DNA of 64,000 nucleotides from Bacteroidota bacterium (GCA_028876495.1 JAGWRO010000038.1:124001-188000), one strand, 5' to 3'; positions 18,511 to 27,789 are shown, counted from the stretch's first letter. Notes: generated by a model from the sequence alone, not told the origin. Numbers and translations: made by a program.

Positions 18511-20162
18511 TATTTACTTCTATTCATTCTTCTTCCCGAAAGCTTTTTCCAAATGCCTCTCAGCATTTTCACTTCAGATTCGGAAAATTTGAGTTGTTTG
18601 ATTAATAATTCTTTGTCAATGATGTCAAGTACCTCTTCAATTTTTCGTTGGCGAATGAGTGCATCAATTTTTTTGAAATCAATTTTATCTTGTGATAAAA
18701 GCGGTAAAGGAATTTCTTCAATCTCTGTTGGTTCAAATGTCAGCACACCGCCCCCATAACTTCTTCCCAAAATTTCTGAAAAAGCAAAAGTTAGAGAGTT
18801 GAGATAAGAGAGTGCAATATTTTCAGGTTTCACTTTTGTTTTAAAACGAACTCTGTGAATTGTATCTGTTGAAGATGCGTTTGTCTTGTTTAAAATAAGT
18901 TTCGGATAATCTCCAACTTGTCTTAAAACAAAAGCATCGGGAGACCACAACGAAGGAGTGATAAACCAGTTCTTACGGATTCTGCATTTGTAACCAGAAT
19001 GAAAATCCATTTCCTCTCCGTAAGCAATGTATTCACGACACACTTTGGGAAGTAAAGAATACGCTTTGTTTTCTGGTAAGAAAAGTTGAACAGGATTATT
19101 TTCTTCAACATTCGTTTCAAAATCTGCATTGCTGTAAACGATACCCTTGAAATGATTTGACTTGCTAACTACTTTCGTTGTATGTCCTTTGAGTTTCCAT
19201 TTTGAAACAAGTTCTTTACTAAGCATAAAGAATTCATTCCGTCCTGTTACAATTCCAACATCAACTTCCATTATGTCAGAACATGGTTTTATTCTGGCAT
19301 CGGTCTTTATTTTTCTGAGAAGTTGAATTTCGTTTTCATCTAAAAAATATTTCGTCCACTTCTCTGTTGAATGTTCAAGAACTTTTACATCTGCTTTCTG
19401 AACCTTATCAATTTCAATAGAATTAAGTTCACTAAGATTATTCATTTCAAGAACTCTGATTCCTTTGTTCGTGGTTACATCTTTTTCACAAAGAAGTAAA
19501 ACAATTTCCTGTTGAATGTCAGCAAAGACAAGTTTCTTAAATGTTACAATTGTGATTCTGGAAAAAAACTTTGAAAGAAAAACTCTTGTTTCCGCTGCAT
19601 ACTTTACTTGAAATAGTTCTGCTGGAATTACCATTGCCAACTTTCCAAAACGATTCAACTTGCTTGCTGAAATAACTAGGAACGGAACCCAGATATTTGT
19701 GAGTTTGTTTGGATGCAAGTTCATTTCTTGCATCATCTTGAAAGCCACTTCACGATGTTCTTCCGGGAAGCTTTGATAACGAATGAATGGAGGATTCCCA
19801 ATGACTACATCAAAATGTGCTTCTCCATTTGCGTTGGATATGTAATCAAAGAAATCAGCATTGAGAATAGTTGTTGAATTCAAACCATATTTTGCCGCTC
19901 TGTCTTTCGATTTCTCTGCTTCATCTTCAATCAACTCAATTCCTTTTATAAGCCCAAACAACTTGCTGTCTGGAACTCCCAATTCTTTAAATCTGCGAAT
20001 GGCTGATTCAATAAAATTCCCATCACCACAACTTGGCTCTAAAACTTTTTGAGTTGGTTTTGTTATAGCCCACTTGCAGATAAAATCTGTAATGGCTTGT
20101 GGTGTGTAATAACCACCACGAAGTTTTTTTGAATCAATGTTCTCAATTATTTCTGTTGCCAT
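18510..20162 (-). CDS. N6-adenine DNA methyltransferase (M.Eco57I-like)
   Basis: A 550-residue stand-alone methyltransferase. It opens with GGYYTP near residue 16. The SAM motif LEPSCGDGNF is at about 41-50 and the catalytic motif NPPF at 123-126, followed by IRYQSF. A C-terminal target-recognition region is typical of TaqI/Eco57I-class enzymes. The size is close to that of M.Eco57I (544 residues). It lies 1 nt downstream of the fused restriction-methylation gene. In Eco57I systems the second methylase modifies the strand or site that the fused enzyme does not, giving full host protection; this role is inferred here. Confidence 0.9.
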   Translation of the reverse strand: MATEIIENIDSKKLRGGYYTPQAITDFICKWAITKPTQKVLEPSCGDGNFIESAIRRFKELGVPDSKLFGLIKGIELIEDEAEKSKDRAAKYGLNSTTILNADFFDYISNANGEAHFDVVIGNPPFIRYQSFPEEHREVAFKMMQEMNLHPNKLTNIWVPFLVISASKLNRFGKLAMVIPAELFQVKYAAETRVFLSKFFSRITIVTFKKLVFADIQQEIVLLLCEKDVTTNKGIRVLEMNNLSELNSIEIDKVQKADVKVLEHSTEKWTKYFLDENEIQLLRKIKTDARIKPCSDIMEVDVGIVTGRNEFFMLSKELVSKWKLKGHTTKVVSKSNHFKGIVYSNADFETNVEENNPVQLFLPENKAYSLLPKVCREYIAYGEEMDFHSGYKCRIRKNWFITPSLWSPDAFVLRQVGDYPKLILNKTNASSTDTIHRVRFKTKVKPENIALSYLNSLTFAFSEILGRSYGGGVLTFEPTEIEEIPLPLLSQDKIDFKKIDALIRQRKIEEVLDIIDKELLIKQLKFSESEVKMLRGIWKKLSGRRMNRSK

Positions 20163-20163
20163 T

Positions 20164-23100
20164 TTAATCTTCGTTTAGTTCGTTGTTTAATTCTTCATCA
20201 TTAAGCACTATGTTCAATTCTTCGTTTGTAATGCCGTAAAGGGAATTGACTTGCTCAATTAGAGAAGTGAAAAGCAAATTCATTTTGTGTTCCATCACTT
20301 TCTTTTTAGCAGTAATGTAATTTCCGTTGTACGTTGCTTTGGTAGCAATTAAACTCTTTACCGTCTTTACGATTTCATTGTGCAGTCTTGTTTCTGCTGC
20401 ATTTGTAAAGTCAATTTTTCTAATGGGTAGATTCTCAATAAACTGTTTCCCGTGTGAATAGTATGCTCCTCTGAATTCGCTAGCACCAGACTTTACCATT
20501 GCTTCAAAAAGCGGATGCGAAAGAATTCCTAAGATGTAGTAAAGCGAATAGTTGGAACTTGTAAATAGGGAATAATAAGGTCCATTTCCACCTCCAGTAA
20601 ATTGCAAATTGTTTTCGTCAAACACATAACCAGACTTTGTCGAAAGCACTGACCAAATCAGTTTTTTGGTATCATGAAACCGTGTCAAACTTTGTGACCT
20701 TCCGAATTGATACCACTTAGGCTCTTTGCTTCCGTTTATACTGCGTTTGGAAAGTTCTTCTTTGAAATTATTTAAGTAAGTCCAGGTCAAAGGAAAGTTT
20801 TCCTGAAAATACTCTTCTGAAAAAACTTCTGCTTTATCTTCTTGAATATTGTATGGAAAAATCATTTGAGCATTTGGCTTTACCGTATCAAACAAACTAA
20901 ATGAACGGTCATACAAACAAGGTTTGCAAATTGCCTTTTCAATTTCATAGGTTGTGTTCTTAAATCTGAAACGGTAAGTTGTTTCTGTTTCTTCTTCTGG
21001 CTTGAAAATGTAAATCTTATCAGCACTTGTCTGTAACCCAACTGCAATTTCCGCAATTGAACGAAGTGAAATAGTGTTTGGATTTTTTGCTTTCTCAAAT
21101 ACCTTCTGCGATGACTTGGAAACAAATAGCCACGGTTGTTCGTTATATGCTGCAGAATTGTAATTGTCGTAAGTAATAGAACCTGCAGTTAGCTCGGCTA
21201 CAATTCTCTTTATGCGTTTGAAAAAAATCTGTTCTCTTTTCTTCTTGTCCAGAATAAGAATAGCGGTATAAGTGCTGCGATTGGGGAAAACTTGCGTAAC
21301 GCCAAAATGAATGATTTTGAAAATAGAAGAATGTAAAGTGATGAAGGTACGAAGTGCTTTCCCACCTTTCACAATAAAAAATTTATGAGGAACTATGTAG
21401 CCCAACACTCCATTTTCATTGAGCAAACTGATTGCTCTTTGAATAAAGAGATAGTATTTATCAAAGGTTTCTGATTCTGCAACTGTGTAACCCGAAATAT
21501 CGCTTTGAAAGAATTTTATTTCTTCTGCTGAAAACTTAATAATGTTTTGAATCCTTACATAAGGCGGATTACCTACAATTGCATCAAAGCCGTTTTGGTG
21601 TTCTAAGAAATTAAATTCTTCTTTCCAGTTGAATGGTTTGAGTTTGAAAAGCAATTCATCATTCTCAATGGCTTCTGGTTGAAATTGAAAATAGGAATCA
21701 TCAACAAGTGAATTACCACATTTAATATTGTCATCTAAACTTGGTAAAACTTTTTGCTTGTGTTTGGCAAGATAGTTTTCAATTGAACCTGAGTTTTCTC
21801 CTTCTAACAATTTCAATAGCAAACTGAATTTACTTACTTCAACTGCATAAGGATTTATGTCAACACCAAAAATATTTGAAGTGAGAATTTGATGTTTTGC
21901 TTTTAATGTAAGATGATATGAACCGTCAAATACCTGGTTGATTATTTCACTGTCATTTACGCCAGTCGCAACAAATTCCAAAGTAATTTTCTCAAAGATG
22001 AAATCATAAATTGAAATAAGAAATGTTCCTGAACCGCAACAAATATCTGCAAGCTTTAATTGCTGCATTTGTTCAAGATTCTTTCCTGAAAATAATGGTA
22101 CAAGAGTTTCTTTGACGATGTTCTGAACTATCAATTTCGGTGTTGGTATAACACCACTTGATGCTGCTACTTCTGGTTCTTCAACAATTGAAATTTGTCT
22201 GTCGTTTACAATTGCAATCTTACTTCCTAAATATCTTTCGTAAATCTGGCTAAGTATTGTCGGGTCAACTACAGAAAAATCATAGGGACTTTGTGGGTAA
22301 TAAAGTTCGTTGAAAATTTCAATTAGAATTTCTGATTTGAGATTGATGTTTAACGAAAAATTGTCTTCAATAAAATCAAATAGTCCTGAGTTGTATTTCT
22401 TATCTGAGGAAATAAAAAGTTGTTTGAGCTCATCATAGTTCCTGATGTGTTTGAGTGTCTCAAACTTTTCTATTTCTCTGTCTTCACAAATTCTTAGAAA
22501 TACAATTCTGTTTAATAATCGCTGAATTAGAAAGTTTATATCCTCATTATTGAAACCTTCATTGTTTGCAATAACATCACTTGCCAAACTCTGCCGCCAA
22601 TTTTCAATCTGCTTTAAAAAGTAATCGTCAAATGTTGTTGTCTCTTTTTGAGTTACTGCAAAGTATTCATCAATATAACCTGATGCGACCGATTGAAAAG
22701 AAAGTAGCTGATATAGTTCGTCAAACTTTGAAAGATATTCTGAGAATACAAATGACTTATACCTTGCAACACTTGCGTCATCTTCTGCATTTGGTTTGTG
22801 TCGGCAATCGTAAACTGATAATGTTTCAAAGTTTGTAAGAATAGAAATCCCAAGATTGGCATTCCATCCGTATCTCCTTATTTGAAATGCTGGCTTGTTT
22901 GATTTGTCAAGGTCTATTGAAACTTTTTTTGCTTCAACAAAAAACTTTCTGGTGCCTTGAATTCTTAGAGTATAGTCGGGATTCTTTTTTGTAACCGAAT
23001 CTTCTATCTCTACATCAATGCTTTCTTCCTGTATTACATCACGAAGAAATTGTGATTTAGTTTCTTCATTGTCCACATCCCAGCCAAATGTTTTTAGTAG

Positions 23101-23241
23101 TGGATTTAGAAAATCAATTCTTAATTGTGCTTCACTGTATTTTGGAGTTTTGTAAATGGCATACTCCTTCTCAAAAGCAATGATAAGTGCTTTCAGTTGC
23201 TCAAAACATTCTTCTTTTGTTGTTGTTACATTATATGCCAT
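20164..23241 (-). CDS. Type IIG (Eco57I-like) restriction-modification enzyme
   Basis: A 1025-residue fused endonuclease-methyltransferase. The N-terminus has a PD-(D/E)XK nuclease core: NPD at 87-89 and FVEAKK with Glu103 and Lys105. A helical connector fills about 150-340. The methyltransferase follows with ADICCGSGTF at about 398-407 and NPPY at about 558-561, then a C-terminal target-recognition domain. Length and order match R.Eco57I (997 residues). It starts at the ATG that overlaps the controller stop (TAATG), so the two are translationally coupled. It cuts DNA at a site set by the recognition domain; the sequence recognised cannot be read from this window. Confidence 0.93.
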   Translation of the reverse strand: MAYNVTTTKEECFEQLKALIIAFEKEYAIYKTPKYSEAQLRIDFLNPLLKTFGWDVDNEETKSQFLRDVIQEESIDVEIEDSVTKKNPDYTLRIQGTRKFFVEAKKVSIDLDKSNKPAFQIRRYGWNANLGISILTNFETLSVYDCRHKPNAEDDASVARYKSFVFSEYLSKFDELYQLLSFQSVASGYIDEYFAVTQKETTTFDDYFLKQIENWRQSLASDVIANNEGFNNEDINFLIQRLLNRIVFLRICEDREIEKFETLKHIRNYDELKQLFISSDKKYNSGLFDFIEDNFSLNINLKSEILIEIFNELYYPQSPYDFSVVDPTILSQIYERYLGSKIAIVNDRQISIVEEPEVAASSGVIPTPKLIVQNIVKETLVPLFSGKNLEQMQQLKLADICCGSGTFLISIYDFIFEKITLEFVATGVNDSEIINQVFDGSYHLTLKAKHQILTSNIFGVDINPYAVEVSKFSLLLKLLEGENSGSIENYLAKHKQKVLPSLDDNIKCGNSLVDDSYFQFQPEAIENDELLFKLKPFNWKEEFNFLEHQNGFDAIVGNPPYVRIQNIIKFSAEEIKFFQSDISGYTVAESETFDKYYLFIQRAISLLNENGVLGYIVPHKFFIVKGGKALRTFITLHSSIFKIIHFGVTQVFPNRSTYTAILILDKKKREQIFFKRIKRIVAELTAGSITYDNYNSAAYNEQPWLFVSKSSQKVFEKAKNPNTISLRSIAEIAVGLQTSADKIYIFKPEEETETTYRFRFKNTTYEIEKAICKPCLYDRSFSLFDTVKPNAQMIFPYNIQEDKAEVFSEEYFQENFPLTWTYLNNFKEELSKRSINGSKEPKWYQFGRSQSLTRFHDTKKLIWSVLSTKSGYVFDENNLQFTGGGNGPYYSLFTSSNYSLYYILGILSHPLFEAMVKSGASEFRGAYYSHGKQFIENLPIRKIDFTNAAETRLHNEIVKTVKSLIATKATYNGNYITAKKKVMEHKMNLLFTSLIEQVNSLYGITNEELNIVLNDEELNNELNED

Positions 23242-23564
23242 TAAACTTTGCCGTTTGTTTTTCTTAAATACTTAATTTTTTCTTCTGCAACCTGCAATGC
23301 TTCAACTCCAAATTCTTCTTCAAGTAATTCATAAGCGACTTTATCGCTTAGAAAATTTACTTGTAAATCCTTTTTGTTTATTTTAAAAATTTTGGCAATT
23401 TTCTCAATTAAGTCTGAGTTTGCACTTCTCTCATTTCTTTCAATCTTGCTGAGTGTTGACTGGTCAAGGTCAAGTTGTGCCGCAAGTTTTCTAAGAGGCA
23501 TGTCGCTTTCCTCTCTCAACTTTCTGAGCATTTCTCCAAATGTTTCAACTTTTTGCATAGACAT
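23241..23564 (-). CDS. XRE-family controller protein of the R-M operon
   Basis: A 107-residue protein with a complete helix-turn-helix in residues about 10-65 (MLRKLREESDMPLRKLAAQL then DQSTLSKIERNERSA) and a helical C-terminal tail. Small XRE proteins of this kind (C proteins) delay or restrain restriction enzyme production. It is the first gene of the five-gene operon and overlaps the next start by one base. A palindrome 12 nt upstream of its start, between the promoter's -7 element and the start codon, is a natural binding site for autoregulation. Confidence 0.9.
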   Translation of the reverse strand: MSMQKVETFGEMLRKLREESDMPLRKLAAQLDLDQSTLSKIERNERSANSDLIEKIAKIFKINKKDLQVNFLSDKVAYELLEEEFGVEALQVAEEKIKYLRKTNGKV

Positions 23565-23575
23565 TTAAGTTTCTT

Positions 23576-23588
23576 GACAAGAATTGTC
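23576..23588 (-). promoter_or_regulatory. Candidate operator for the controller protein
   Basis: A perfect inverted repeat, GACAA-GAA-TTGTC, starts 12 nt upstream of the controller start codon and directly downstream of the -7 promoter element. Binding there would block the start of transcription, the usual arrangement for an autoregulated C protein. The assignment is inferred from symmetry and place. Confidence 0.5.
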
Positions 23589-23621
23589 CAAATATAACAA
23601 GTCATATTTTAATTTGCCAAA
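23589..23621 (-). promoter_or_regulatory. Bacteroidota-type promoter of the R-M/Argonaute operon
   Basis: Reading the minus strand, TTTG (23621-23618) is followed after 21 nt by TATATTTG (23596-23589). This fits the TTTG-N19-21-TAnnTTTG promoter of Bacteroidota. It is the only credible promoter before the five overlapping genes and lies 25 nt from the first start codon. Confidence 0.6.
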
Positions 23622-24191
23622 AAAATTAGCAACATTTTTTAGCAAGCTGTGGATAAGTTATTATAATAGTGAATTTCTATAAAGCTGGTTTGCTGATGTT
23701 CTTGTTTAATTGACGGTTAAGGTGATGATGATTCCGTCCGAAACGATTCCTATCCGAATTATAATTTAGTCTCTAACTAAAGGAGCATAACAATTATGAA
23801 TAAACGCAATCATTATTTCCACATTAAATACTTTCCTTTAATGAAATAAAAACAGAAATCCCGATTATTTCTTCATTTACTGTAAGCTTGAAAATTATTT
23901 CCCTATAGGAACCGCAACCTCATCATAAAATTTCAAAAGTTGAAAATAAGAACTACAGCTAATTTTATAAAGTCCAGCCACGACTGAATATGGTAGACAA
24001 GAGGGGATTTATATTCTTGAGCCCGAAACCCAATAAAGAACTAAAGAATCAAGATATTATAATTACTATACAATTGCCGATAAAAGTAATTTCAGCCCCT
24101 CAGCAATTCTGCGGAGGCAGGCGGAACAAAAGATGACGAAAAGCATGTCTGCCCCACTGACGCCAAAACGCTTGTGTGTAGTTGCTTTCTG
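23622..24191. other. Gene-free spacer between two defence gene sets
   Basis: No open frame of credible composition is present in these 570 bases. The sequence is AT-rich at its left part and turns slightly more GC-rich near 24100-24180, just past the stop of the Abi-alpha-like gene. No hairpin-plus-T terminator, tRNA-like fold or attachment repeat was recognised. Confidence 0.5.
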
Positions 24192-24878
24192 TTATTCTTT
24201 TGGTGACGATATGAAGTTTAAAAATTCTTGCCCTAGTTGAGTAGTCCTTTTTACTAGTAGGCCATTGCCAGTCATAGTTGTCATAAGTCCCCCTGTATTA
24301 TGAAATCCATTGTCATGTAAATCTTGCCAGATGATATCTAGTAAATCTTGCTGCCCACTCAAATCGGGGAACGTATTTATTAAAACACTTGAAAGGCTTC
24401 CCATCATAAAACTTGGCGTGGTTTGTCCAACGCTCTCAAACCATTTTGGTGGGTTGTCAATAAAGTGCAGAATTTTAATATGCCAAACAGTAAATTTATC
24501 AAGCAGATTTAAAAATATTTGTCCTTTGGTTTTGTCTGGCGATTGTCCAAGCGCAGTATTCAATATCACATTTTGAAAAGATTTGAGTTTCTCTTCGTCG
24601 CTAGTCTTTAATGCATTGGTCGTTGCAACCAAAACTGTGTCTATAAATTGGACGTTGCTTGCAAGAGTTGATAAATCAATTGCTCCTTTTTCTTCAAGTT
24701 CTTTAAGTTTTCCACCAATCTCAGTCAGTAATTTTCGTCTTCTTTTTTCTAGTGGCGGTGTTACTAATAGTCCTAGAAGTTCAGATGCTAATGAACCAAC
24801 AATTGGGATTGCTCCAATCCCGCCTTTTGCTACAGCATAAGAATAATCACCTGCAGATGGCTTGTTTATGTCACTCAC
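24192..24878 (-). CDS. Abi-alpha-like protein with glycine-rich hydrophobic N-terminus (tentative)
   Basis: A 228-residue protein. Residues about 14-37 (AVAKGGIGAIPIVGSLASELL) form a glycine-zipper-like amphipathic or membrane-inserting segment, followed by basic residues PLEKRRRKLL and a helical body. This plan resembles Abi-alpha/DUF4393-type proteins linked to abortive infection, but I cannot confirm the family. The C-terminal 80 residues carry a winged-helix-like pattern (LLDIIWQDLHDNGFHNTGGL, then TQLGQEFLNFI). Two XRE proteins lie immediately upstream in the same direction (43-nt gap), which suggests a regulated toxin-like unit. Confidence 0.5.
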   Translation of the reverse strand: MSDINKPSAGDYSYAVAKGGIGAIPIVGSLASELLGLLVTPPLEKRRRKLLTEIGGKLKELEEKGAIDLSTLASNVQFIDTVLVATTNALKTSDEEKLKSFQNVILNTALGQSPDKTKGQIFLNLLDKFTVWHIKILHFIDNPPKWFESVGQTTPSFMMGSLSSVLINTFPDLSGQQDLLDIIWQDLHDNGFHNTGGLMTTMTGNGLLVKRTTQLGQEFLNFISSPKE

Positions 24879-24921
24879 ACTTGATAGGGTTTTTGTGCAA
24901 TTTTAGTCCTAATATTCTGCA

Positions 24922-25353
24922 TCATTTCTTAGTTCCTCGTTTTTTATCAGAAGTTGCTTCTCTAAACTTTTCCCTTTCCATTTTTATCAATTCTTCAAAA
25001 AGCTTCATCATATGCTCAGGGAAAGCGTTTACAGTTTCAATTTTACCAGTTCCTATGACGCCTCCATTTGTTGCTGATACTCCACAATTTTCGTAAAAAT
25101 TATTAGTATAATATAAGACATTTTCAGTATTGAAATTCTTAAGTCCTTCTACACTTACACCTAACGCCATAGCAACCTTGCTTAATCTTTCATCATCAAC
25201 ATTCTCTGTTTGTTCGAGTTTGGATATAGCTTGCTTAGTTACTTTAAGCCTCTCAGCTAACTCCTGTTGAGTAATTCCAACCAATCGACGGACACTACCG
25301 ATTTTTAGTCCAACATGTTGATTGCTCTCTAAAAATTTAGATTCAATTTCCAT
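24922..25353 (-). CDS. XRE-family transcriptional regulator with C-terminal helical tail
   Basis: A 143-residue protein with a helix-turn-helix at about 17-70 (VGITQQELAERLKVTKQAISKLEQ). A short asparagine-rich linker (YYTNNFYEN) and a GVIGTGKIE turn come next, then a charged helical tail (MMKLFEELIKMEREK). The same plan is found in the neighbouring XRE protein encoded just upstream (11-nt gap), so the two appear to be divergent duplicates. They lie upstream of the Abi-alpha-like gene and probably control it. Confidence 0.85.
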   Translation of the reverse strand: MEIESKFLESNQHVGLKIGSVRRLVGITQQELAERLKVTKQAISKLEQTENVDDERLSKVAMALGVSVEGLKNFNTENVLYYTNNFYENCGVSATNGGVIGTGKIETVNAFPEHMMKLFEELIKMEREKFREATSDKKRGTKK

Positions 25354-25364
25354 TGCATTAAGAT

Positions 25365-25793
25365 TTAATTTGTCTGTTTATTATGATTAATATACAACTC
25401 AAGTTTCTCGCGTTCACTTTTCAATAGTCTTTCATACAACTCCACAACTTTATCTAGCGGATTAATATTCTGATGAGCTGTGCCGCTTCCACTATTAGAA
25501 CCATTAATCGTAGTGTCTCTGTAATTATTAATATTATATATTGCTTTAGCAACATCAAATTTCTTAATTAATTCTGGGCTAACACCCAATGCATGTGCCA
25601 GCTTTGTAAGCATTGGTTCTTCAATCACATCCTGATGTTCAAGTACTGAAAGCTGTGTCTGTGAAATGTCTAAGTCCTTGGCTAGTGTTTCCTGTTTTAT
25701 ACCGAAATAGATTCTTATTCTTTGGGCATTTCTTCCATGATGGCTTTCTTCTAATATTTCAACATCATCATAACTCCTTTTTGATTCTTCCAT
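25365..25793 (-). CDS. XRE-family transcriptional regulator, paralogue of its neighbour
   Basis: Starting at ATG 25793 the product has 142 residues; the frame extends upstream to 25850 but the ATG is the more natural start. The helix-turn-helix (FGIKQETLAKDLDISQTQLSVLEHQ) spans about residues 30-80. A linker NINNYRDTTINGSNSGSG and a helical tail YERLLKSEREKLELYI follow. The tail and linker match the plan of the downstream XRE protein. Both share the feature VSxEGLKxF/VSPELIKKF after the HTH. Confidence 0.85.
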   Translation of the reverse strand: MEESKRSYDDVEILEESHHGRNAQRIRIYFGIKQETLAKDLDISQTQLSVLEHQDVIEEPMLTKLAHALGVSPELIKKFDVAKAIYNINNYRDTTINGSNSGSGTAHQNINPLDKVVELYERLLKSEREKLELYINHNKQTN

Positions 25794-25897
25794 ACACTTA
25801 AAATTTTTACCAAATATAATAAAAGACAACCAATTTAGGTAAAAGGACAACCTGTTTATTTTGGATTGTCTTTTTTAAAGTCTTACGATTGCCTGCG

Positions 25898-26476
25898 ATG
25901 CTGAATACTGGAAATCATATCGAAATAAATGAAGAACAGGCTATTGGCTTTAACCAAGGCTATGAAAAATCATTATCTTACTTTTATCATGAGTTTTATC
26001 CAGCACTTGCACACTACTCCTTTCAATTAACTCGAAGCCGCCCTATAGCAGAGGAGATAGCTTCCGACGCATTTGTAAAAGCGTGGCGAATGCATTATAA
26101 ACTGAACAGCTACACAGGCATAAAAGCTTACTTGTATAAAATTGTACATAGGGATAGTGTTACTACAATTTTAAGTGAGCAGAAAAGAGATAAAATCTAC
26201 AAAGACCTCAGACCAGAAATCGCCACAGATTCTCCCTTTGATAATATGGTACGCAGTGAAGTTTACCGGATTGTACACTCTGCCCTTAAAGATTTATCAC
26301 CTGGTGCCCGCAGGGTCATTATCATGCATTATCTTGAAGGCAAAAGTACGGGCCAAATCTCCAGGGAGCTTAACTTGCATCCCAGCACCATCAAAACCCA
26401 AAAAATGCAAGGGCTTAAAGCGCTTAAAAAAGTTTTTATAAAGCCTATGTTGTGGCTGCTTTATTTTTGCATTTAA
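25898..26476 (+). CDS. ECF sigma-70 factor of a SusC/D locus
   Basis: A 192-residue extracytoplasmic-function sigma factor starting at ATG 25898 (an upstream TTG at 25889 is less likely). Region 2 (FYHEFYPALAHYSFQLTRSRPIAEEIASDAFVKAW split over the segment) and region 4 (DLSPGARRVIIMHYLEGKS, then TGQISRELNLHPSTIKTQ) are both complete. It is followed at 78 nt by a FecR-type anti-sigma protein and then SusC/SusD, the standard Bacteroidota trans-envelope control unit. It should direct transcription of the downstream transport genes when SusC senses substrate. Confidence 0.93.
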   Translation: MLNTGNHIEINEEQAIGFNQGYEKSLSYFYHEFYPALAHYSFQLTRSRPIAEEIASDAFVKAWRMHYKLNSYTGIKAYLYKIVHRDSVTTILSEQKRDKIYKDLRPEIATDSPFDNMVRSEVYRIVHSALKDLSPGARRVIIMHYLEGKSTGQISRELNLHPSTIKTQKMQGLKALKKVFIKPMLWLLYFCI

Positions 26477-26553
26477 AATTTTTCTGGTTTTTTAATAGTC
26501 CTTTTTTTACATTCTGCCCTTCTTATTATTATCAGATGGCTTAACTTAATACC

Positions 26554-27756
26554 ATGAAAGAAAATCCTTACAGCGATATGGATGAAAAAGCAAGTCGTGT
26601 TGCTTACTTGATAGCAGGTTTTATCAGACATACTCTTACGGAAACAGAGCATGATGAACTTGACGCTTGGGTAGAGTCGAGTGATGAGAATATGCTTTTA
26701 TTTGAAGAGCTTACTGATGAAAAAAATATTGAAGCCAACCTTGAATGGATGGATAAAGTAAATACTGAAAAATCATTAAAGTCTATAAAGAAAAAAATTG
26801 AATTTACTCCGGAGCACAAAAATTTAAAAACAAATAAATGGTTTTATAGTGTTGCTGCATCTGTAATTTTATTAATTGCAGCTTTTGGAATTTATAAAAT
26901 AATAAATAGCAAACAAAGTAAAGATGCATCAATAGCAAAAATAAATCAAACAGAAATTCAGCCGGGCGGTAATAAAGCTACTTTGACATTGAGCAATGGA
27001 AGTGTTATTGATTTGGTTAGCGCACCGAACGGATTAATAAAAGGTGATAATGGAACTATCATTAATAAATCTAAAGACGGAGAAATTCTTTACAATGATA
27101 GTGGGAACAGTAATAGTGAAGCTAACTACAATACGCTTACCACTCCTAAAGGCGGGCAATATAAAATACAATTACCTGATGGAAGCCTTGTATGGTTAAA
27201 TGCTGCATCATCGCTTAAATATCCAACTTCATTTGCAACCTTTGAAAGAATTGTGGAGTTAAAAGGTGAAGGCTACTTTGAAATATCAAAAGATAAAACC
27301 AAACCCTTTAAAGTAAAACTTACGGATAGCAGCGAAGTAAAAGTTTTAGGGACGCATTTTAATGTTATGGCTTATGAAAATGAAAAGTCAAAAGACGTTA
27401 CCTTACTGGAAGGTAGCGTGCAAATTACAAAAGGAAATAATCAGCAAAATCTAACACCCGGCCAGCAAGGCAGAATAATTTCATCAAAAATTGTTTTAGT
27501 TAACAGTGTGGACACAGATCAGGTGACCGGATGGAAAAATGGACAATTCATTTTTCACGATGCGGAAATCCAATCCATAATGAGGCAAGTAGCAAGATGG
27601 TATGATGTAGATGTAAAATACGAGACTACAAATACCCAGCATTTCAACGCAACAATTTCCCGTAATGACCCCGTTTTAAGATTACTACATATCCTTGAAG
27701 AAACAGGCCAGATTCATTTTAAAACCGAAAATAAAATTATTTATGTATTACCCTGA
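26554..27756 (+). CDS. FecR-family anti-sigma protein
   Basis: A 400-residue inner-membrane protein. The N-terminal cytoplasmic part is about 90 residues, then one membrane helix (WFYSVAASVILLIAAFGIYKI, residues about 93-113) and a periplasmic FecR domain with the LPDGSLVWLNAASSLKYP and GEGYFEISKD segments. It holds the sigma factor encoded just upstream until the STN domain of the SusC receptor signals. The length and the order of domains are normal for FecR proteins of SusC/D systems. Confidence 0.94.
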   Translation: MKENPYSDMDEKASRVAYLIAGFIRHTLTETEHDELDAWVESSDENMLLFEELTDEKNIEANLEWMDKVNTEKSLKSIKKKIEFTPEHKNLKTNKWFYSVAASVILLIAAFGIYKIINSKQSKDASIAKINQTEIQPGGNKATLTLSNGSVIDLVSAPNGLIKGDNGTIINKSKDGEILYNDSGNSNSEANYNTLTTPKGGQYKIQLPDGSLVWLNAASSLKYPTSFATFERIVELKGEGYFEISKDKTKPFKVKLTDSSEVKVLGTHFNVMAYENEKSKDVTLLEGSVQITKGNNQQNLTPGQQGRIISSKIVLVNSVDTDQVTGWKNGQFIFHDAEIQSIMRQVARWYDVDVKYETTNTQHFNATISRNDPVLRLLHILEETGQIHFKTENKIIYVLP

Positions 27757-27789
27757 TGGTTAGACGAAAATAAGTTAACGCAACAAAAA

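Noticed and set aside
18510-23564. Type I R-M or BREX/DISARM reading of the methylase genes
   Set aside because: No HsdS, HsdR helicase, PglZ or DrmA/B genes are present; PD-(D/E)XK nuclease, methylase and recognition parts lie in one chain, as in Eco57I.
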